DNA of 64,000 nt from NCBI RefSeq assembly GCF_004361885.1, contig NZ_SNWH01000001.1, positions 123,874 through 187,873 of the forward strand. The letters run 5' to 3'. The position numbers and the translations under genes are program-made. Source of the stretch: Halomonas ventosae. Lineage in GTDB: Bacteria > Pseudomonadota > Gammaproteobacteria > Pseudomonadales > Halomonadaceae. Positions 59,713 through 64,000 of the stretch are shown one piece after another (position 1 is the stretch's first letter; the number at the start of each line of letters is the position of its first letter). The notes under the pieces were generated by a model, which was not told where the DNA came from, did no database searches, and saw only the letters and a program-made list of their open reading frames with translations.

Positions 59713-60699
59713 ATGTTGCCTGTGAAACAAAAAAGAAGAAGCACACTCCTGCTTGTACGAACACCATTCCAAGCTTGGTTGGCCAATAAGGTAATTGAGC
59801 ATACTGATCCACCATCTATTGATCTTGTCTATTTCACATATCACGATTCTGCAAAAGATCGTTATTACTTCGCATTGCTTGCCAAAAAATCCCGACGTTC
59901 AATTTATGTCAATGTCAGAAGAAGAAAGCGTGACGCTCTTCATTATGGATACCTTTATTTCACCAAATTCTTTGGCCGTGGATTTAATGGTTATCAAAAA
60001 GTGCTACTAGCTAGCTTCGATAGTTATCTATTCAGAATGCTTGCTCGCCGGCAGAAAAATGCCGAGTTTGTTACATTTGACGATGGGACTGCTAATATTT
60101 ATCCACAAAGCTCTTACCATTGTTATACGCCCAGTCGACTGTCATGGCTGTATGATTTTTTGCTTAGGGCAGGATCGAGAGAAAAGTTCAAAAAAGATAT
60201 AAATAAACATTGGACAATATATGATAAATTTGAAAATATCGTTGAAGGCAGTAGGCTTGAGCTAATCCATGCGTGGGAAGATAATGGGGAAAGCGTGGCT
60301 GATGATGAAGAGCCTGTAAAGTTTTTTATTGGTCAGCCTTTTGATGAGGTTGTGAAAGCTGGAGGTTTTTTCGCTGATGATTTATCACGACTGGAACGGC
60401 TAGTCAGTAAGCTAGGTATTCACTATTATTTACAGCATCCGCGAGAGATTCACCCTTTAAATATCGGTGCGACATTAATTGGTGATGGAGAGAAGATTGC
60501 CGAAGAATTAATTGCAGAGTTATGTATTGGTAAAAAAGCAATTGTTTACGGATGGTTTACAACAGTTCTTTTCAACCTTCCGAGTGACCGAGTGAGAAAA
60601 ATCTATCTTTCTTTAGGTGAAACAACTGACGAAAAATTACGGATGATGATGTGTGAAAAGGTGGGCTGTGAAATTTTGAGAGTCAATAGTGAATCCTAG
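59713..60699 (+). CDS. GT52 (sialyltransferase-like) glycosyltransferase
   Basis: A 328-residue protein that recalls the GT52 family (LsgB/Lst alpha-2,3-sialyltransferases): LLLVRTPFQAWLANKVIEH at the start, FVTFDDGTANIYP, HWTIYDKFENIVEG, KFFIGQPFDE and HYYLQHPREIHPL are characteristic. GT52 enzymes use CMP-sialic acid. The window has no neuA or neuB but a complete CMP-pseudaminic acid pathway directly upstream, so pseudaminic acid is the likely donor sugar (inference). It is AT-rich relative to the core, suggesting transfer. Confidence 0.85.
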   Translation: MLPVKQKRRSTLLLVRTPFQAWLANKVIEHTDPPSIDLVYFTYHDSAKDRYYFALLAKKSRRSIYVNVRRRKRDALHYGYLYFTKFFGRGFNGYQKVLLASFDSYLFRMLARRQKNAEFVTFDDGTANIYPQSSYHCYTPSRLSWLYDFLLRAGSREKFKKDINKHWTIYDKFENIVEGSRLELIHAWEDNGESVADDEEPVKFFIGQPFDEVVKAGGFFADDLSRLERLVSKLGIHYYLQHPREIHPLNIGATLIGDGEKIAEELIAELCIGKKAIVYGWFTTVLFNLPSDRVRKIYLSLGETTDEKLRMMMCEKVGCEILRVNSES

Positions 60700-61804
60700 T
60701 GGTGTTGCAGGAAAAAATACTATTTCTATAGTATTGCCAGACCTGCGCGGTGGCGGAGCCGAACGGGTCAATCTCGATCTCGCCCGTGAATTCGCCCGGG
60801 CGGGGCATGATGTCGAGTTCGTGCTGATGCAGGCACGGGGTGAATTGCTTGAAGAGGCGAACGCTTTTTTTCCGGTTATCGACCTAGCTACCCCCCGCGT
60901 CCGTGCGCTGCCCTTTGCTCTCGCCCGCTACCTGCGCCGCCATCGCCCCGATGCACTGATAGCCGCCATGTGGCCGCTGACTGTGATTGCCCCAGTCGTT
61001 GCGAGGCTGGCTGGCCATCGTTGCAAAATATTAGTGTCTGAGCACGGTATGCTGTCGGCGCAGTATTGCGATTGGGGGCATTGGCATCATGCTTTACTCC
61101 GAGGTTCTACCGCTCTTGGGTATCGGCTGGCTCAGCAAAGGGTGGGGGTCTCTTCCGGCCTTATTCAGGATATGGCTGGGCTGGCCCAAATGTCATCAGC
61201 CGATTTTCACGTGATTCACAACCCCGTACCGATGAGGCCTGAACCAAGCGCCGTAGCCTTGGAGGCGGCGGAAGCGCTATGGTCCGCCCTGGCAGGTGGC
61301 CGCATTCTGACTGTTGGCACGATGAAAGCCGTTAAGAATCATCCTTTTCTGCTTCAAGCCTTCGCCAAGCTGAAGCGCCAAGATGCGCGGCTGATGTTTG
61401 TGGGGGATGGGGCGGGACGCGAGGCGCTGTTGACGCTCGCTCGCGACTTGGGCGTTGAAGATCGGGTGATTCTTGCCGGTTTTCATTCAGACCCCACACC
61501 GTTCTACATGACTGCTGATCTCTTTGTTTTGTCCTCAAATTATGAAGGGTTCGGAAACGTCATTGTTGAGGCGATGGCTTGCGGGACGCCTGTGGTCTCG
61601 ACGGATTGTCCTTCTGGACCAAGGGAAATTCTGGTTGATGGCAAGTATGGCAAGTTAGTGCCTGTAGGTGACGTTGAGGCAATGGCGAATGCCATTGAAG
61701 CCGCGTTGAATGAGCCCGCATGTGTCGATCAGCTTAAAGGGCGCGCTGCCGATTTTCACCCGGCGAAAGTCGCAAAAGCTTATCTTGATCTCTTGGCAGT
61801 CTGA
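60689..61804 (+). CDS. Glycosyltransferase family 4, copy 1
   Basis: A 371-residue GT-B glycosyltransferase. Donor-site landmarks are TVGTMKAVKNHPFLLQAF, LMFVGDGAGREAL, and the EGFGNVIVEAMACGTPVV block with the conserved EX7E acid pair. The N-terminal acceptor half begins SIVLPDLRGGGAERVNLD. Start is a GTG at 60689 overlapping the GT52 gene. Its last third (61449-61769) is identical to the second copy at 62944. The acceptor cannot be deduced. Confidence 0.92.
   Translation: MNPSGVAGKNTISIVLPDLRGGGAERVNLDLAREFARAGHDVEFVLMQARGELLEEANAFFPVIDLATPRVRALPFALARYLRRHRPDALIAAMWPLTVIAPVVARLAGHRCKILVSEHGMLSAQYCDWGHWHHALLRGSTALGYRLAQQRVGVSSGLIQDMAGLAQMSSADFHVIHNPVPMRPEPSAVALEAAEALWSALAGGRILTVGTMKAVKNHPFLLQAFAKLKRQDARLMFVGDGAGREALLTLARDLGVEDRVILAGFHSDPTPFYMTADLFVLSSNYEGFGNVIVEAMACGTPVVSTDCPSGPREILVDGKYGKLVPVGDVEAMANAIEAALNEPACVDQLKGRAADFHPAKVAKAYLDLLAV
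61449..61769 (+). repeat. 321-bp tract identical to 63677-63997 (copy 1)
   Basis: Base-by-base reading found no difference between 61449-61769 and 63677-63997, the donor-binding halves of two otherwise diverged glycosyltransferases. The next base differs (T at 61770, C at 63998). It marks recent gene conversion or a partial duplication, and could support recombination deleting the gene between them. Confidence 0.95.
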
Positions 61805-61822
61805 TAAGTAAATTGATCTCTA

Positions 61823-61841
61823 AGAGTTTTTTCAAAACTCT
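61823..61841. terminator. AT-rich hairpin after GT4 copy 1
   Basis: AGAGTTTT-TTC-AAAACTCT forms an 8-bp stem 18 bases after the stop. There is no T-run beyond it on the plus strand, so termination is weak if any. The 264-base gap to the next gene shows no other recognised feature. Confidence 0.4.
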
Positions 61842-62068
61842 CTCATTAGCCGCCTGAAGCAGATTATTGATCAGTGTAGCGGAGTGAACGTCTCAAGCAT
61901 GTCCGCACAGCATTCGTCATAGGTGATTAGGTGCCTCATTTGCCCCATTTAGGTGAAAGAAGAAAGATAAGGATGCCGATGATCGAAATTGTTCAGCGGG
62001 GCAGGAAGGGCTCAAAACTTTAACAAATAGTTTTACGTAGAAACCAATAAGTTTGTGGCGGATAGAAT

Positions 62069-62920
62069 ATGTGCCTTGTTTCCGTAATTATTCCAACATT
62101 TAACGATGACGAACGATTACAGCTATGTTTAAATGCTTTAGCAAGGCAAAACATAGAAGATAAAAGTTATGAAGTCATCGTAGTAAATAATTCTAAAAAT
62201 TCTTTGAGTGTTAATCTGCCTGCCTCTAATTTCTATGTTTTTGAAGAACCTCGTCCTGGTAGCTACGCAGCCCGAAATCTGGGTATTTTTCATGCTAAGA
62301 GCGATATATTGGCATTTACCGATTCTGACTGTATTCCTGAATGTGATTGGATTGTTAAGGGCATCAAGGCTTTAAAAGAGAATGGCTTGGAAAGAGTTGC
62401 TGGAAAAATTATAGTCTTCCCGCGTGGTGAAAAGATGTCGGCAGTTGAATGTTATGAAAAAATATTCGCATTCGATCAAGAAAGTAATGCAAAGCAAGGA
62501 GTTTCAGTTACAGCAAATTTATTTATTCATCGCAAGGCATTCAATGAAGTAGGTCTGTTTAATCATGACCTTTTGTCTGCTGGTGATGTTGAATGGAATA
62601 AAAGGGCTACAAATAGCGGTTTGAGTCTAAAATACGTTGATGATGTGATTGTGTATCATCCTGCTAGGCACTCCTGGGCTGAACTCGCTAAAAAAATCAG
62701 AAGAACGACAGGCGGTAAGCTTTCGGTAGATCAAAGTTACAAGCTAAGTATGTTGAGGTCGCTTTTTCCTCCGGTTGCGGCTGTTCGGAATATATCTAAG
62801 TCAAACGAAAGTATGCGTACTAAATTTTTAGCGTCCTTTATTGCATACAGGGTCAAGCTGGAAAAGTTTGTTGCCTTTAGAAAATTGCGTTCAGATAGCT
62901 CTACTCCTGAAGGGTTTTAG
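62069..62920 (+). CDS. Glycosyltransferase family 2
   Basis: A 283-residue GT-A enzyme with VSVIIPTFNDDERLQLCL, a VIVVNNSKN loop, PGSYAARNLGIFHA and the metal-binding DSDCIPE. The acceptor domain has EWNKRATNSGLSLKYVDD. AT-rich, with codon use unlike the core genes. It sits between the two GT4 copies. The exact sugar is unknown. Confidence 0.9.
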   Translation: MCLVSVIIPTFNDDERLQLCLNALARQNIEDKSYEVIVVNNSKNSLSVNLPASNFYVFEEPRPGSYAARNLGIFHAKSDILAFTDSDCIPECDWIVKGIKALKENGLERVAGKIIVFPRGEKMSAVECYEKIFAFDQESNAKQGVSVTANLFIHRKAFNEVGLFNHDLLSAGDVEWNKRATNSGLSLKYVDDVIVYHPARHSWAELAKKIRRTTGGKLSVDQSYKLSMLRSLFPPVAAVRNISKSNESMRTKFLASFIAYRVKLEKFVAFRKLRSDSSTPEGF

Positions 62921-62943
62921 CTTAAAATGAAAGTTTTTTAATA

Positions 62944-64000
62944 ATGAAGATTTCCATTCTTCTTCCCGACTTGCGTGGTGGTGGTGTAGAGCGAATTCGT
63001 ATTGTTCTTGCACATGAATTTGCTATTTTGGGGCATGATGTCGAGTTCGTGCTGATGCAGGCGCGGGGTAAGTTGTTGAAGGAAGCAAAGTATTCATTTT
63101 CGGTTGCCAATCTAGCCATTCCGCGCGCCCGGGCGTTGCCTTTTGCTCTCGCCCGCTATCTGCGACGCCATCGCCCCGATGCACTGATAGCCGCCATGTG
63201 GCCGCTAACTGTGATTGCTCCGGTTGCCGCACGTTTATCTGGCCATCAATGTGCGGTTCTTGTCTCAGAGCACAATACGCTATCGGTGCAATATCGAGAT
63301 TGGGGGCGGCTGCATCGAGGTTTTATGCGAGCCTCCATGGCGCTTGGCTATCGTTTGGTCGATCACCGGGTGGGAGTATCTACTGGTGTGGTTGAGGATA
63401 TTGCCAGAATGTCCGGTCTAGAGCCCGGTGCCTTCAATGTACTTCACAATCCTGTCCCGCCCCACTCCGAGCCTTCTACCGAAGCGATCGAAGCTGCCGA
63501 GGCGCTTTGGTCCGGCCCGGTGGGCGCGCGCATCGTGACCGTTGGCAGTATGAAGGCACAGAAGAACCACCCCTTTCTGCTGCGGGCCTTCGCGCGGCTC
63601 CATCGGCCCGATGCGCGTCTGATGTTTGTGGGGGATGGCAAAGGGCGCGAGGCGCTGCTGACGCTTGCCCGCCAGCTGGGCGTTGAAGATCGGGTGATTC
63701 TTGCCGGTTTTCATTCAGACCCCACACCGTTCTACATGACTGCTGATCTCTTTGTTTTGTCCTCAAATTATGAAGGGTTCGGAAACGTCATTGTTGAGGC
63801 GATGGCTTGCGGGACGCCTGTGGTCTCGACGGATTGTCCTTCTGGACCAAGGGAAATTCTGGTTGATGGCAAGTATGGCAAGTTAGTGCCTGTAGGTGAC
63901 GTTGAGGCAATGGCGAATGCCATTGAAGCCGCGTTGAATGAGCCCGCATGTGTCGATCAGCTTAAAGGGCGCGCTGCCGATTTTCACCCGGCGAAAGCCG
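62944..64000 (+). CDS. Glycosyltransferase family 4, copy 2 (runs off the window)
   Basis: The ATG at 62944 opens a frame of at least 352 codons to the window end. It parallels copy 1 throughout: LLPDLRGGGVERIRI, FVGDGKGREALLTLA and the EGFGNVIVEAMACGTP donor block. The first two thirds have diverged at many positions, while 63677-63997 is identical to copy 1. The first 90 or so bases are AT-rich like the preceding gene, then GC-rich, suggesting a mosaic origin. The 3' end lies outside the window. Confidence 0.9.
   Translation, partial: MKISILLPDLRGGGVERIRIVLAHEFAILGHDVEFVLMQARGKLLKEAKYSFSVANLAIPRARALPFALARYLRRHRPDALIAAMWPLTVIAPVAARLSGHQCAVLVSEHNTLSVQYRDWGRLHRGFMRASMALGYRLVDHRVGVSTGVVEDIARMSGLEPGAFNVLHNPVPPHSEPSTEAIEAAEALWSGPVGARIVTVGSMKAQKNHPFLLRAFARLHRPDARLMFVGDGKGREALLTLARQLGVEDRVILAGFHSDPTPFYMTADLFVLSSNYEGFGNVIVEAMACGTPVVSTDCPSGPREILVDGKYGKLVPVGDVEAMANAIEAALNEPACVDQLKGRAADFHPAKA
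63677..63997 (+). repeat. 321-bp tract identical to 61449-61769 (copy 2)
   Basis: Second copy of the identical tract, offset by 2,228 bases. It may continue past the window after the single mismatch at 63998; this cannot be seen. Confidence 0.95.

Overview
The window is GC-rich chromosomal DNA from a gammaproteobacterium. Gene content and order (proA-nadD-rsfS-rlmH-mrdAB-mltB-rlpA-dacA-ybeD-lipB/lipA; topA with its DUF6586 partner; mfd-gap-nqrABCDEF-nqrM; an OprI-like Lpp) fit the Halomonas/Pseudomonas side of the class. A Na+-pumping NADH dehydrogenase suggests a salt-adapted bacterium, most likely Halomonadaceae. This assignment is by recognition, not by a search.

Layout. (1) 1-12 kb is a housekeeping block for proline and NAD synthesis, ribosome silencing and methylation, cell elongation and peptidoglycan remodelling, and lipoate synthesis. 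(2) 12.3-20.6 kb holds a PHA-synthase-like DUF3141 protein, topoisomerase I, two small genes and the ABC-F protein YbiT. (3) 20.7-27.2 kb looks like an accessory stress module: dienelactone hydrolase, GST, cupin, TetR regulator, Ohr/OhrR, aldo/keto reductase and SDR. (4) 27.4-30.6 kb has a ferritin-like protein, a secretion-ATPase fragment, and an Lpp gene flanked by two L,D-transpeptidase genes. (5) 30.7-42.6 kb has mfd, a long GAPDH and the complete nqr operon plus nqrM. (6) 42.6-43.5 kb is a repeat-rich gap with a decayed sugar-transferase-like sequence, ending in an RfaH ops element. (7) 43.5-64 kb is a surface-polysaccharide locus: wza-wzb-wzc, a UDP-sugar epimerase, an ABC flippase-like protein, a complete pseudaminic acid pathway (pseB, C, F, GH fusion, I) and several glycosyltransferases. 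It continues past the window edge.

How the genes work together. The ops element just upstream of wza predicts that RfaH-type antitermination carries transcription through the polysaccharide locus. PseB, PseC, PseH, PseG, PseI and PseF would convert UDP-GlcNAc to CMP-pseudaminic acid. A GT52 (sialyltransferase-like) enzyme directly downstream, with no sialic acid pathway in the window, is the natural candidate to transfer that sugar. Wza/Wzb/Wzc would export and regulate the polymer.

Most unusual parts. A two-gene, overlapping cassette (54310-55987) sits inside the pse operon: a small basic protein, and a protein with an ImmA/IrrE-like C-terminus that lacks the zinc motif. It is bordered on the left by a chimeric pseF'-'pseC pseudogene and on the right by intact pseF, so it is embedded in a duplicated and recombined pse segment. 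Other notable points are a palindrome family (GTGATA-N3-TATCAC) upstream of both lipA and nqrM, and a 321-bp identical tract shared by two otherwise diverged glycosyltransferases.
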